The notes: generated by a model from the sequence alone, not told the origin. Counted from the stretch's first letter, positions 46,591-56,173 are shown. The stretch: 64,000 nucleotides of DNA from Spirosoma endbachense (GCF_010233585.1 NZ_CP045997.1:628489-692488); one strand, 5' to 3'. Translations and numbers: made by a program.

Positions 46591-47517
46591 TTAGCTTTTG
46601 AGGAGTTGTTTTCGGTAGTCAGCCGGGCTCATGGCCGTGTGTTTTTTGAAGTAATTGCTGAAATGAGTAGCTTCTGAAAAGCCCAGCAGATTAGATACTT
46701 CCTTAATCGACATCGACGCGTTCTGGAGCAGTGTTCTGGCTTCTGCAATGGTTTTTTCGGCTATCCAGGTACTGACTGATTTCCCCGTTTTGCTGGTAAT
46801 TACATTAGAGAGGTAGTTCACATGCAGCGATTGTTTATCTGCGTAGTCCTGAACGCGCAGGGGTTGATGCACTTTACCCGTCACGAGCTCACGAAAATGG
46901 TTTTCGAGGTTGCGCTTAAAGGTTTTGACAATCTGGGAACTCCGGTTTCCTTCATAAATCGGGTTATAGTCGTTCCAGAAATACTCTTTGATTTTCAGGA
47001 GCAGCACGACGAAGAAATTACCGATGATCCTGTTTTTGTAGGGTGAACCGGCATGATACTCTTTCTCAATTTGGCGATACAGTGTTTCAAATTCCGCAAA
47101 ATCGGCTTGTTTCAACACCTTAGGATAGACTGTTTCGGCAAGCAAGAACGGGAATTCCCTGAAAATGTCAGGGTGAACATTCTCCCGAAGAAAAGACTCA
47201 GAAAAAGTGATCAGGTACACCTCGTCGATCTCATACCACTCAAACGATTTAAAATGGCCGGGATTGGTGAAGTAGATGGTTCCGGGCTCGGTTGCAAATG
47301 TTACATCGTCTGTTGTGTACTGCCCTTTGGCATTCTTGACGAATAAAAATGAGAAATAATCAGGTCGGAAACCGATCGATTTGAATGGAAGTTGGGGATG
47401 AAGGGCTTTTAAATTATTTATCGTGAACTCGGCATTGGTTTCAATACCTGAAACCGGCAAATCCATCGTTTGATACGTCTCATGAAGGTTTTTAAAAATG
47501 ACAATATTCTTTTCCAT
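46591..47517 (-). CDS. AraC-family transcriptional regulator
   Basis: The start is the ATG at 47517 (MEKNIVIFKNLHETYQ, 308 aa); an in-frame upstream extension has no protein character. A cupin-like sensor domain fills the N-terminus, and the C-terminal ~100 residues carry the AraC DNA-binding domain (SIKEVSNLLGFSEATHFSNY, FKKHTAMSPADYRKQ). It lies just upstream of two SDR genes on the same strand and probably regulates them. Confidence 0.9.
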   Translation of the reverse strand: MEKNIVIFKNLHETYQTMDLPVSGIETNAEFTINNLKALHPQLPFKSIGFRPDYFSFLFVKNAKGQYTTDDVTFATEPGTIYFTNPGHFKSFEWYEIDEVYLITFSESFLRENVHPDIFREFPFLLAETVYPKVLKQADFAEFETLYRQIEKEYHAGSPYKNRIIGNFFVVLLLKIKEYFWNDYNPIYEGNRSSQIVKTFKRNLENHFRELVTGKVHQPLRVQDYADKQSLHVNYLSNVITSKTGKSVSTWIAEKTIAEARTLLQNASMSIKEVSNLLGFSEATHFSNYFKKHTAMSPADYRKQLLKS

Positions 47518-47575
47518 GTGTCCTTCAAAAGGAATAATGCTGTTTAGTGCGCTCAAAATTATGAATAGGAAACCA

Positions 47576-48865
47576 CTAAACGACTTCCGGTAAAGCGTCT
47601 GGCAATTTAATTGGCTTGATGGCCGGAGCAAACAGATGAATACACAGCCAGGCCAGCAGATACGCACTGCCACATAATACGAACAGGTAATTATAACCAA
47701 TCGTAATGTCGCCCGCTGCTTTGTAGGTATCCAGCAAAGACCCCACTATGATCGGAAAGAGAAGCCCACCGAGTGAACCAGCCATGCCACCAAGCCCAAC
47801 CACGGAGCTAACCGCGTTTTTGGGAAACATATCCGATACCAGGGTAAACAGGTTTGCACTCCAGGCCTGGTGTGCAGCAACTGCCAGACTCAGCAAGCCA
47901 ACGACCTCCCAGATGGTGGTCGCGTAGCGGGTCAAGGCAATCGGGACAATACACAGCGCATAAAGCAACATCGCCGTTTTCCGCGAACGATTGATCGTCC
48001 AGCCCCGCCGGATGAAATACCCTGATAGATAACCGCCCCCCACACTTCCGAGAGTAGCCGCAGTATAAACAAAAATTAGCGGGAGACTTGGTTTCTTAAG
48101 ATCCAGATTAAACGACGATGCAAAGTAAGAAGGCAACCAGAACAGGAAAAACCACCATACCGGATCGGTCAAGAGCTTCCCTAAAATAAACGCCCACGTT
48201 TGGCGGAATCGAATCAGGTCGATCCATCGAATGGCGGAGTTCCCTTCATTGCTTTCGGCATCGCTGGTAATATAGGCCAGTTCCTGCGGTGACACGTGTT
48301 TATGTTGCTGTGGGCTATCATAGTTCCACCACCAGAAAAAGAGCCAGACAAAGCCAATCAGGCCCGTCAGTATAAAAGCAACCTGCCAACCGTATACGCC
48401 CAGTACCCAGGGAACCAGAATGGGGGCCACAACAGCGCCAATGTTCGTTCCGGAGTTAAAGATACCCGTTACCAGCGCCCGTTCCTGCCGAGGAAACCAT
48501 TCGGCTACGGTTTTTATAGCCGCCGGGAAATTTCCACCTTCGCCCAACCCCAGCAATGCACGATAGACGCCAAACCCGAATGTACTCGTTGCCACAGCAT
48601 GCAGAACGGCGGCTATACTCCACAAAAACACAGCGATCAGGTAACCTACTTTGCTTCCGATTTTGTCAATCAGCCGGCCGAATGCAACGTAACTGAGCGC
48701 ATAGGCCGCCTGAAACGCCATAACGATATGACTATAATCGGTTTCCGTCCAGTTAAAAACGGTTTCTAAAGTCGGTTTGAGCAGACTGATGACCTGACGA
48801 TCCAGGTAGTTGATCGTCGTAGCAACAAACAGCAATCCAACAATTCTCCAGCGGTAGTTAGTCAT
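47576..48865 (-). CDS. MFS transporter, anion:cation symporter (hexuronate-like) type
   Basis: This 429-aa twelve-helix transporter opens with VATTINYLDRQVISLLKPTL, the hallmark of the ACS family (ExuT, phthalate and nitrate/phosphate relatives). AFGRLIDKIGSKVGYLIAVF is the MFS motif A loop, and LGLGEGGNFPAAIKTVAEWF follows. Substrates are usually organic acids such as hexuronates. Its start overlaps the stop of the oxidoreductase gene by four bases (ATGA), so they act together. Confidence 0.9.
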   Translation of the reverse strand: MTNYRWRIVGLLFVATTINYLDRQVISLLKPTLETVFNWTETDYSHIVMAFQAAYALSYVAFGRLIDKIGSKVGYLIAVFLWSIAAVLHAVATSTFGFGVYRALLGLGEGGNFPAAIKTVAEWFPRQERALVTGIFNSGTNIGAVVAPILVPWVLGVYGWQVAFILTGLIGFVWLFFWWWNYDSPQQHKHVSPQELAYITSDAESNEGNSAIRWIDLIRFRQTWAFILGKLLTDPVWWFFLFWLPSYFASSFNLDLKKPSLPLIFVYTAATLGSVGGGYLSGYFIRRGWTINRSRKTAMLLYALCIVPIALTRYATTIWEVVGLLSLAVAAHQAWSANLFTLVSDMFPKNAVSSVVGLGGMAGSLGGLLFPIIVGSLLDTYKAAGDITIGYNYLFVLCGSAYLLAWLCIHLFAPAIKPIKLPDALPEVV

Positions 48866-49905
48866 AAGACATAGGGCATGACCCGTTGAGTTCGATTACT
48901 TTCTACGGCTAAATCGATTACGCGGGTAAGCCGTCGAATTTCGGCGGGTGTAATAGCGGGTTCTGCTCCGTTTACAATGGCTTCGTACAGATTATCGTAA
49001 AATGGGGTGTAATTACCCGGCTGACTTTCGACCAACTCGGCCCGACCGTCGCGGTAAAGTGTTCCCCAGCGATCTTCAGGCTCGGAGCCCCAGGTTGCCT
49101 CATTCGGCAGTTGATTGAGTCGTAATCGTTCTTCCTGTGCATCTAAACCACCTTTGATAAACGAACCTTTCGTTCCATGCAGGCTATAACGCAACTGATT
49201 ATGATAAATCATCAGACTGGACTCAAGCCGGACGACCTTGTCAGCGTAGCCCAGTTTTATATCAAAATAATCGGCGACATGACTGTCTGGGCGAATGATG
49301 CGGATGGTAGCCTGAACCGTTTCGGGATCACCAAACAGATTTAATGCCTGATCGAGTAAATGTGGCCCTAAGTTATAGAGGTTTCCACGGCCTACGCCCG
49401 GTTGCTCTTTCCAGCTTCGGGCTTTTGGGTCTATGGGCGAGAACCGATCATACCGGCATTCATAATCAACAACGGCTCCTAAAGCTCCGTTGGCCAGTAA
49501 GCGTTTAATTGTCAGAAAATCAGAATCCCACCGGCGATTCTGATACGCGGTTGCCAGACACCCCTGCTGCTCGGCCAGCTCCAGCAAGTCAATGGCTTCT
49601 GGCTCGGTAATGGCAAATGGTTTTTCGACCACAACATGTTTTTTATGTTCCAGCGCTTTCCGGGCATAATCAACATGAGTTTCGTTGGGTGTACAGATAA
49701 AAACGAGATCAATAGACGGATCGGCAAATAACTCATCGGCCGTTGCCACCCACTCAATCCCCGCATCGAACTGATGAACAGCGTCGGGGCGACTACTGGC
49801 AATTTTCTTTAGATGAAATCGTGGATTAACGGACAGGAACGGCGCGTGAAAATACCGTCCCGACAAACCAAAGCCAACTAATCCAACCTGAACAACAGTA
49901 GGCAT
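48862..49905 (-). CDS. cytoplasmic Gfo/Idh/MocA-family oxidoreductase
   Basis: The 347-aa enzyme has the NAD(P) motif VGLVGFGLSGRYFHAPFL, then VFICTPNETHVDYARKAL and the catalytic HVVVEKPFAITEPEAI. The C-terminal domain includes GRGNLYNLGPHLLDQALNLF. It lacks a signal peptide, unlike the other two family members in this window. It is coupled to the ACS-type transporter, so it probably oxidises the imported sugar or sugar acid. Confidence 0.9.
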   Translation of the reverse strand: MPTVVQVGLVGFGLSGRYFHAPFLSVNPRFHLKKIASSRPDAVHQFDAGIEWVATADELFADPSIDLVFICTPNETHVDYARKALEHKKHVVVEKPFAITEPEAIDLLELAEQQGCLATAYQNRRWDSDFLTIKRLLANGALGAVVDYECRYDRFSPIDPKARSWKEQPGVGRGNLYNLGPHLLDQALNLFGDPETVQATIRIIRPDSHVADYFDIKLGYADKVVRLESSLMIYHNQLRYSLHGTKGSFIKGGLDAQEERLRLNQLPNEATWGSEPEDRWGTLYRDGRAELVESQPGNYTPFYDNLYEAIVNGAEPAITPAEIRRLTRVIDLAVESNRTQRVMPYVL

Positions 49906-50164
49906 ACTAACAAGGCAGAAAAAAGATGAAAAACTCAGAATACAGAGGGGAAAGCACTTCCAACATACTTATCTCCTGTACCAGATACGCTAAATAATTA
50001 GCCTCAATCGTGTAAAATCAGTTTAGCGTATAGGCATCATCGTCTGAAATACCCATCTGCACATTTCGTTTTATCAACTTATTTTCAATCGTTAAGCGGA
50101 TTGTCTTCGGCAGGATACACGACTGTTTGGCAAATAGTAACACAACTATATTATGCTTATTCGC

Positions 50165-50172
50165 TATCTTTG
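50165..50172 (+). promoter_or_regulatory. candidate Bacteroidota -7 element (TAnnTTTG)
   Basis: TATCTTTG lies 20 bases before the ATG at 50193. It matches the -7 consensus TAnnTTTG. No well-spaced -33 TTTG was found, so this is only a candidate. It supports starting the kinase at 50193 rather than at an in-frame upstream codon. Confidence 0.35.
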
Positions 50173-50192
50173 ATTGGTATACTGTCCGCATA

Positions 50193-51461
50193 ATGATTCA
50201 TACTGATATTGATTTAAATAAGGATATTGAACGCGTAAAGCAACTCTCCATAGTACCCACAATACTCGATGTAGTTTGCCAGACGACTGGAATGGGTTTT
50301 GCCGCAATTGCCCGCGTAACTCAGGATCGATGGATAGCATGCAGCGTTCGCGATGACATTCAATTTGGCCTGGTTCCTGGTGGCGAATTAGAGCTAGGAA
50401 CAACGATTTGTAATGAAATAAGGGATAGTCATCAAGCGGTAATTATCAATCACGTTGAGGAAAGTGATGATTTTTGCAACCATCCTACACCCCAGATGTA
50501 TGGATTTCAGAGTTATATTTCATTTCCTATCATCCTGAAAAACGGTGAATTTTTTGGTACGCTCTGTGCCATTGACCCGAAGCCTGCGCTACTCAATAAT
50601 TCGAAAATCATTGGCATGTTCCATTTATTTTCGGATTTGATCTCCTTCCATTTACAGCAGTCAGAATTACTGGAGCGGAGTACGATTGCGCTTCAAAATT
50701 TGAATCAGAAGCTTCTGGATTCAGTCGACGAAAATCGGCAGTACCGTCATATTTCTAATCATAATCTTCAGGAACCTCTTCGAAAAATCAGGTTATTTAG
50801 TGGTCTGCTGGTTGATGCAACCGAAAAGAACGATGTCGATAAAGCAAAGAGTATTGCGTTTAAAATCGATTCAAGTGCCCAAAAATTATCACTAATGATT
50901 AAGGACTTGTCCGTTTTTTCAGAGTTAAACGATGAGGATTTGTCTTTTGAACTTGTTGATCTGAACGAAATCATTGCTGTCGTATGCCGCCAGTTAAGTT
51001 CTCAGGTGAAAGCCAGAAATGCAACCATTAGAAGCGCACCATTACCACTTATAAAAGGTATACCGCTGCAATTGGAGCATGTTTTTTATCATTTACTCAA
51101 TAATGCAATCAAATTTTCGAAACAGGCAGAGCCGCCAGCTATAGCAGTTTTAGTGAATAATTTGTCGAAATCTCAACTCAGTCATCCGCTATTACCGGGA
51201 AATAAAGCTGATTTTGTCGAAATCCAGATACAGGATAATGGGATTGGCATTGAACGATCTCAACTTGAAAAGATCTTTGATATATTTTCTCAGGTTCCCT
51301 TTAATAGTGTTCGGGAGGGCGAAGGTTTTGGGCTAGCCTATTGTCGCAAAATCATTCGCAATCACTCCGGGATTATATCGGCCCAATCTGAATTGGGAAA
51401 AGGAACTACCTTATCAATTATTTTACCGCTCGCAAAAGAGTTAGCGCTTTTGCCGAATTAA
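50193..51461 (+). CDS. GAF-domain sensor histidine kinase
   Basis: The start is the ATG at 50193 (MIHTDIDLNKDIERV, 422 aa). A GAF domain (~20-165; VCQTTGMGFAAIARVTQDRW) is followed by a HisKA domain with the phosphoacceptor His in HISNHNLQEPLRKIRLFSGL and a HATPase domain. The N-box is LNNAIKFSKQ, G1 is DNGIGIERSQLEKIF, and G2 is GEGFGLAYCRKIIRNHSG. No membrane segment is present, so it senses a cytoplasmic ligand or redox state. No response-regulator gene is adjacent. Confidence 0.9.
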   Translation: MIHTDIDLNKDIERVKQLSIVPTILDVVCQTTGMGFAAIARVTQDRWIACSVRDDIQFGLVPGGELELGTTICNEIRDSHQAVIINHVEESDDFCNHPTPQMYGFQSYISFPIILKNGEFFGTLCAIDPKPALLNNSKIIGMFHLFSDLISFHLQQSELLERSTIALQNLNQKLLDSVDENRQYRHISNHNLQEPLRKIRLFSGLLVDATEKNDVDKAKSIAFKIDSSAQKLSLMIKDLSVFSELNDEDLSFELVDLNEIIAVVCRQLSSQVKARNATIRSAPLPLIKGIPLQLEHVFYHLLNNAIKFSKQAEPPAIAVLVNNLSKSQLSHPLLPGNKADFVEIQIQDNGIGIERSQLEKIFDIFSQVPFNSVREGEGFGLAYCRKIIRNHSGIISAQSELGKGTTLSIILPLAKELALLPN

Positions 51462-51534
51462 TTCACGTTTTAACGACCTCATAAAGTGGCCTGGCACCGT
51501 TATTCATCTCGGGGTCTTTCATTATCTGTTTAGG

Positions 51535-51589
51535 GCTCAAGGACGTTCTCGCAGCGCAGTAGCACGACACTGATAGAATGTCCTTGAGC
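51535..51589 (+). terminator. hairpin downstream of the histidine kinase
   Basis: The arms 51535-51549 (GCTCAAGGACGTTCT) and 51575-51589 pair over 15 bp with one G-T mismatch. The element lies about 75 bases after the kinase stop and has no strong T-run. Confidence 0.45.
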
Positions 51590-51674
51590 AGTTACAAACT
51601 TTTCTAGATCAAAGCAGTAGTATACTGATAGATAAGACCTTATAAATCTGATTCAACCCTTAATATTTTTGGCT

Positions 51675-51998
51675 ATGCAACTGAAAGATACTGTTCTCGC
51701 TGCGTTAATCGGTTGTTTTGCATTTAGCTTTTGGGGCTGTAGCAAGATAAGTAATGGAATTCCACCGGCACCGACTGTCAATAAATTTCTTAAAGGAGCT
51801 GATGGCCCACCACTTTGGTTGGTCGATAATGTTGAAGTAGTTAACCCTCAAGAAAAGGGTAGCTTTCAGGTTAGTCCCAATGATATTCAAAGCATCACTG
51901 TTCTTTCACCCGCGTCAAACAGTGATTTAATCAGTCGCTTTGGTCTAAAAGGCAAAAATGGTGTTGTGCTCGTAGCAACAAAAAAAGCAGGAAACTAG
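51675..51998 (+). CDS. small lipoprotein with a TonB-receptor plug-like motif
   Basis: The ATG at 51675 gives 107 aa; an in-frame TTG lies two codons upstream. The leader ends in a lipobox-like GCFAFSFWGCSK. The last ~45 residues (NDIQSITVLSPASNSDLISR, then FGLKGKNGVVLVATKK) match the pattern IESITVLK...LYGxxGxxGVVLITTKK found in plug domains of SusC/TonB receptors and in plug-bearing BlaR/M56 proteins. Here the motif is carried by a stand-alone lipoprotein. It may bind a barrel or a regulatory partner; this is inference. Confidence 0.65.
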   Translation: MQLKDTVLAALIGCFAFSFWGCSKISNGIPPAPTVNKFLKGADGPPLWLVDNVEVVNPQEKGSFQVSPNDIQSITVLSPASNSDLISRFGLKGKNGVVLVATKKAGN

Positions 51999-52016
51999 CT
52001 GTGTTTAACTTACCGA

Positions 52017-52085
52017 CTACCTAACTAAAGTACAAAACTCACTTAATAGGGGCTGCCTGCTTTATTTTGTACTTTAGTTAGGTAG
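52017..52085. repeat. 21-bp perfect inverted repeat
   Basis: The arms 52017-52037 (CTACCTAACTAAAGTACAAA...) and 52065-52085 are exact complements with a 27-base spacer. It starts 18 bases after the lipoprotein stop. It could be a terminator or a small mobile-element remnant. Confidence 0.65.
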
Positions 52086-52289
52086 GTCAGGCTGCTCTCA
52101 CCATAGCATATTCCAATGTTTCAGGGCCTGTTCAAGCTAAACTCAGGCATTTGCCTGAAGTTAGCTTAGGGCATTTATCCGCTTTTGATTCCTAATGGGT
52201 CTAATTTGTCTGATTGAGCATGGTTGTTCAATTCTATCAAATGCAACGTTTCGGCAAAGCCAACATCATTTGATAAATACCCATTATAA

Positions 52290-53771
52290 ATGCGCAAAAA
52301 ATCTACCTTCATACTCCTGTTAATCTTATTAAACTGCCAGGCACTTATTGCCCAAACCGGTCCGGAAACAACTAAGAATGAACCTGTAACGAAAACACTG
52401 GCTATAAAAGAATTACAGTCAGATTTTGACCTTTTGAGGCAATCTATTACAGAGGCACATGGAAGCCTTTACCGCTTTACGGATAGTTTATCGCTTAACC
52501 GGACGTTCGATCAATACCGAGCCAAACTAGGCACAGTTCATACCAAACTTGCATTTATCTCGCTGGTTTCTGCTATGGTTGCAGAGCCAGGTGACGGGCA
52601 TATGCGCTTAGAATATGACAATGCTACTACTGCTCAGATAGTAAGTGCCAGGATGTTTCCATTTCGGGTGATGCTAACAGACAATAGGTTAATGGTCGTC
52701 TACAACGAAACTAAAGAAGATACAACGATTGCACCCGGAATGGAAATTGTTAGCATCAATGGGCATAAACTAGCAGGCTTGATCGCGTTATTATTAACTA
52801 AAATTCCCGCAGACGGCTACATTGAGACTGGCAAGAGACGAAAACTTGAACGAAACTTCCCGCAATACTATTGGCTTTTTGCGGATCAATCAGACAATTT
52901 CACGGTAACGACAAAGGACGCCAACGGTCAGGTTATCAGTACCAACGTTTCTGGCGTATCTGCCAGCGAACGTATCGCCAACAGGAATACCAACACGATT
53001 AATCAGAAGATGCTTACCGCTCTGGCAAAACTAGAGGGACCAAAAGGTAATTTTTCTTTGACATTTCCTGAAGGCACTTCTATTGCCAGCCTACGAATAC
53101 GCACATTTGACGATTCACGTTTTATGAGTGAATTGGATAGCCTATTTAGCTTGATCAATACCAAAAATCCTACGGCATTGATAGTAGATCTGCGTGGCAA
53201 TGGTGGGGGTGTTGATGAATACGGTGCAGCACTCGTCTCTCATTTTACCAATAAATCATTTCGCTATTTTGACAGAATCTGGATACGATCGATCGCACCA
53301 TCGTTTGCCACCTGGAAACCACAAACCTTTGAGGATCTCCGTCAGGGCACCGTCCGGGATGTAAAGGGAGGCTATCTGGTCAAACCGGCACTGCATTCCG
53401 GCGTAGGTGTACAACAGCCAGCTGCCAAACCATTTACCGGAAAATTGATTGTTCTTATTGATGGCGGCACGTTTTCAACCTCGGCGGATGTGGTAGCTAT
53501 TTTGGGAGAAGTTAATCAGCCAATTTTTATTGGAGAAGAAACGGCGGGAGCACGTGAGGGCAATACGTCCGGCCTTAATGCACTCATTAAATTACCATAT
53601 TCAGGCCTGAGCCTGAAGATCCAGATGTATGGATACTGGAATGCGTTGAAAAAGCAAAATAAAGGTAGGGGCACACGTCCTACCTATAAAGTGGTAAATA
53701 GTATTACTGACTTACTAAATAGCAGAGATAGACAGTGGGAACGCGCACTTATACTTGGACAGACCCATTGA
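52290..53771 (+). CDS. exported S41-family peptidase
   Basis: The 493-aa protein has a signal peptide (MRKKSTFILLLILLNCQALI) and the C-terminal protease (tail-specific) fold. Marks are TALIVDLRGNGGGVDEYGAA, the catalytic Ser in IDGGTFSTSADVVAIL and FIGEETAGAREGNTSGLN. The N-terminal ~230 residues hold a PDZ-like segment (IAPGMEIVSINGHKLAGLI). The enzyme is periplasmic or surface-exposed, and its substrate is unknown. It stands alone, 168 bases before an integrase remnant. Confidence 0.88.
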   Translation: MRKKSTFILLLILLNCQALIAQTGPETTKNEPVTKTLAIKELQSDFDLLRQSITEAHGSLYRFTDSLSLNRTFDQYRAKLGTVHTKLAFISLVSAMVAEPGDGHMRLEYDNATTAQIVSARMFPFRVMLTDNRLMVVYNETKEDTTIAPGMEIVSINGHKLAGLIALLLTKIPADGYIETGKRRKLERNFPQYYWLFADQSDNFTVTTKDANGQVISTNVSGVSASERIANRNTNTINQKMLTALAKLEGPKGNFSLTFPEGTSIASLRIRTFDDSRFMSELDSLFSLINTKNPTALIVDLRGNGGGVDEYGAALVSHFTNKSFRYFDRIWIRSIAPSFATWKPQTFEDLRQGTVRDVKGGYLVKPALHSGVGVQQPAAKPFTGKLIVLIDGGTFSTSADVVAILGEVNQPIFIGEETAGAREGNTSGLNALIKLPYSGLSLKIQMYGYWNALKKQNKGRGTRPTYKVVNSITDLLNSRDRQWERALILGQTH

Positions 53772-53937
53772 AAGATAGCCAGTAGCAATCGACGAATTAT
53801 ACCTAATTGAGCCGTAAACCGATAACCTTTTAAGTAAGATTAGTTTTTTGGGGCTTAGTGATTTTTAAGTGTTCCCGGTTTATTATTATACCTAGCCGCC
53901 AGAATATAGCTTGCGATCGGACATAGAGGTTGCATAA

Positions 53938-54132
53938 CTAGGCTGGGATAACATCAACCTGACGACCCACATCACTCGGCATACGTTTGCGCCATTGGCC
54001 AATAGCCGGATCTCTGATAAGCTCAGGATCAGTGCCGCCCTGGATCACAGCAAGCTCTCGACAACGGAGGTTTATCTTTCCGAATTGCGGCAAAGTGACT
54101 TCAACGATGCGATGGATGAACTCTGGAAATAA
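53938..54132 (+). pseudogene. tyrosine recombinase (phage integrase) C-terminal remnant
   Basis: This frame has a stop just upstream (53935) and no start codon, but its 64 residues are the end of a Bacteroidota tyrosine recombinase. HITRHTFA is box II (H-x-x-R), ALDHSKLSTTEVYLSEL contains the second His and the nucleophile Tyr, and NDAMDELWK is the typical tail. The N-terminal domain and the first catalytic Arg are missing. It marks the left side of the accessory island. A frame on the same strand at 53987-54223 is only its shadow. Confidence 0.82.
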
Positions 54133-54164
54133 GCAGCTCTGGCGTTGCAGAAGAGCGCAAAACC

Positions 54165-54196
54165 AAGAGGCAGGTTACTGGTGTAACCTGCCTCTT
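54165..54196 (+). terminator. rho-independent terminator after the integrase remnant
   Basis: A perfect 14-bp stem (AAGAGGCAGGTTAC, 54165-54178, with 54183-54196) and a TGGT loop are followed by a T-rich tail (ATCTTAATTCTTCTTTTAG). It lies 33 bases after the remnant's stop. Confidence 0.85.
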
Positions 54197-54318
54197 ATCT
54201 TAATTCTTCTTTTAGACTTTTAAATTTGAATACGGTCACACAAAGCGACATTTTTTTTATTTTTTCCAGATAGTTCTGTCAAATCTTACTACTGTGCAAT
54301 ACACAATCCTGTTTTTTC

Positions 54319-54861
54319 TTAAAGACCCAGTTGACGAATCAGTCGATTTAATTTATCTCGGGAACGCTTGAGCCGCATCTTGATGGTACTTTCATGGAGA
54401 TTAAACTGTTGGCTAAGTTCACTAATGCTCTGCCCCTGTTCATACTTAAGCCGTAACAAGGCTGCTTCCTCAACGGGTAGATCTTCGATCAATTGTTCGA
54501 GCGCCTGTAGCTGAAGTTCATCAGAAACGATTGCCTCCTCCGCTAATTCCACCCCTTCTGGAAAATCCTGCAACTTCATCCGTTTACCGAGCCGAATTTG
54601 ATCCAGGCAGTAATTATGCGCAATCGAGTAAAGCCAGGTTGACGGAGCCGACTTCTGTTGAAAGGTGTCTAATTTACTTAAAACCCGGATAAAGATATCC
54701 TGGGTAAAATCCTGAGCCGCTTCGCTGTCTTTGGTCATCGACAGGCACTTCTGATAGACCTTCTCAGCATATTGCTTGTAGAGCGTTTCAAAATCGTTTT
54801 GTACCCATGCATTACGCTGTTGCTTTTGCTTAGATTTTGAGCCTTCGAACGGATTCAGCAT
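54319..54861 (-). CDS. ECF-type RNA polymerase sigma factor
   Basis: The start is the ATG at 54861 (MLNPFEGSKSKQKQQ, 180 aa). Sigma region 2 is DFTQDIFIRVLSKLDTF followed by TWLYSIAHNYCLDQIR, and region 4 is SISELSQQFNLHESTIKMRL. These regions recognise -10 and -35 type elements. No anti-sigma gene is adjacent. The long AT-rich region to its right (54862-55165) may contain its promoter. Confidence 0.9.
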   Translation of the reverse strand: MLNPFEGSKSKQKQQRNAWVQNDFETLYKQYAEKVYQKCLSMTKDSEAAQDFTQDIFIRVLSKLDTFQQKSAPSTWLYSIAHNYCLDQIRLGKRMKLQDFPEGVELAEEAIVSDELQLQALEQLIEDLPVEEAALLRLKYEQGQSISELSQQFNLHESTIKMRLKRSRDKLNRLIRQLGL

Positions 54862-55165
54862 AAGTATAATGTGGATTTGGGTTCCAGTCAGTAACAAATG
54901 TTAGGATTTAAACTGGAACTGCGTGATTTAGTTAGAGTTAGCCCTGCAACAATCTTTGATCGTCAAGGTAGCAAAGACACCTACTTACCTTTTAGATAGT
55001 TTTATCTTATGTGTCTTAATGACACAAAATCAGAGAAAAATTATTAATTTTTTTTATAAACTTTGCCTCAATATTGTCTGAGTTCGTAAAAAGGATATTT
55101 ATTATATGGTAGGTTAGTCCTATTACTATATAGACAAATAACAGTATACACATTTATTTAAAGTA
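54862..55165. other. 304-base AT-rich intergenic region
   Basis: I find no gene here. It separates the sigma factor from a small minus-strand gene and is markedly AT-rich around 55000-55160. Confidence 0.45.
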
Positions 55166-55354
55166 TCAATACCTTCCAAGCTCTTTCAGGACCCGGTCGT
55201 ACTCGGCTATCATAGCCCGGCCAGTTCGGTATTGCTCCAGGGCTTTAGACCGGGACGCTGAAAATTGCTGCCTTAAGACCTGCATAACAATCAGGTTGGC
55301 GTTGATGAGGCCTTCGATCCGGCGCTTCTTTCGTTCCAGGGCTTTGCGGTCCAT
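55166..55354 (-). CDS. small coiled-coil-like protein of unknown function
   Basis: This 62-aa basic protein (MDRKALERKKRRIEGLINAN ... AMIAEYDRVLKELGRY) is predicted to be almost all helix with heptad-like leucines. It has an AAGAAG ribosome-site-like sequence before the ATG. It has no membrane segment and no recognised family. Small proteins like this are common in mobile islands. Confidence 0.45.
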   Translation of the reverse strand: MDRKALERKKRRIEGLINANLIVMQVLRQQFSASRSKALEQYRTGRAMIAEYDRVLKELGRY

Positions 55355-55544
55355 CTTCTTACTTACTGGTTGTACTTGATAGACCCGCTTCGAGCGAATA
55401 GGGTTTATTTGCTCACTAACTAGTTAATGAATCGTGTTGATATAGTAGTAATACATACCGGCTACTAATAGTTATTAATTACTTGTATTATCTTTTTATA
55501 CTATTACAATAGTCTATTCCACATCTTAACTTATCCGCACTTTT

Positions 55545-56173
55545 ATGGCTTGTATCGCTCCCAGTGAAGCAGTAGAACGACAAATTGCATCCAATTTTGG
55601 TCAGGTTGCTGAAAAAATCATTGCAACCTATTATCTAAGGTACGTTGGTCGGCCAGCCTTTCGGCTTGAGCCTAAAGATTACCAACACCGATACCGGTGC
55701 GATTCAGTATCTGCAACAGCCTAACGTCACGCTGAATCCCGCCCTGGTGAACGACAACCCGTTTGACAGCATTACCTTTAAAGCAGGAGCGCTAATAAAT
55801 ACCCTGGCCGTCAAAACCATTACCAGCATTAATGGCGTGCCACCAGCGGCAGCCCTTTAGAAATTCTCGACCAGGTTATGAATTTGCTGGCCGCACCGGT
55901 GCTCACGGCTAGTGGCCACTTCCTGGCACAAACCAACGGTGATGATGGTGCTTTGTACGAGGCTTATGGGGATCAGCCTTCTGTGCGCTCACGATGGTCA
56001 ATACCTCCGGTACAGACATCGATGTCATTCAGACGGGTAGTGAGCCCCGGATTACCATTTTGAATGGGAAAGACTTTATGCTTCGGGGTATCGCGAACGC
56101 CAATGTGTTATCCGTTCGACGCACTGACCGTACCAATGCGCAGGTCAGTGTTGTATCCCGTTGGGAAAGCTGA
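55545..56173 (+). pseudogene. unknown ~210-aa protein broken by three frameshifts
   Basis: Four consecutive frames together read as one protein. It begins at the ATG at 55545 (MACIAPSEAVERQIASNFGQ). From about 55640-55655 it continues in a second frame (GLSLKITNTDTGAIQYLQQP), after about 55835-55845 in a third (SGSPLEILDQVMNLLAAP), and after about 55968-55972 in a fourth (MVNTSGTDIDVIQTG ... VVSRWES) to the stop at 56171. The last two breaks are repaired by one extra base in GTGCCACC and in the GGGG of TATGGGGATC. The first needs the opposite change. I recognise no family; the beta-rich look suggests a structural phage protein. Confidence 0.6.

Noticed and set aside
53987..54223. 78-aa plus-strand frame
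   Set aside because: It is an out-of-frame shadow of the tyrosine recombinase remnant, whose true frame shows HITRHTFA and a nucleophile Tyr.
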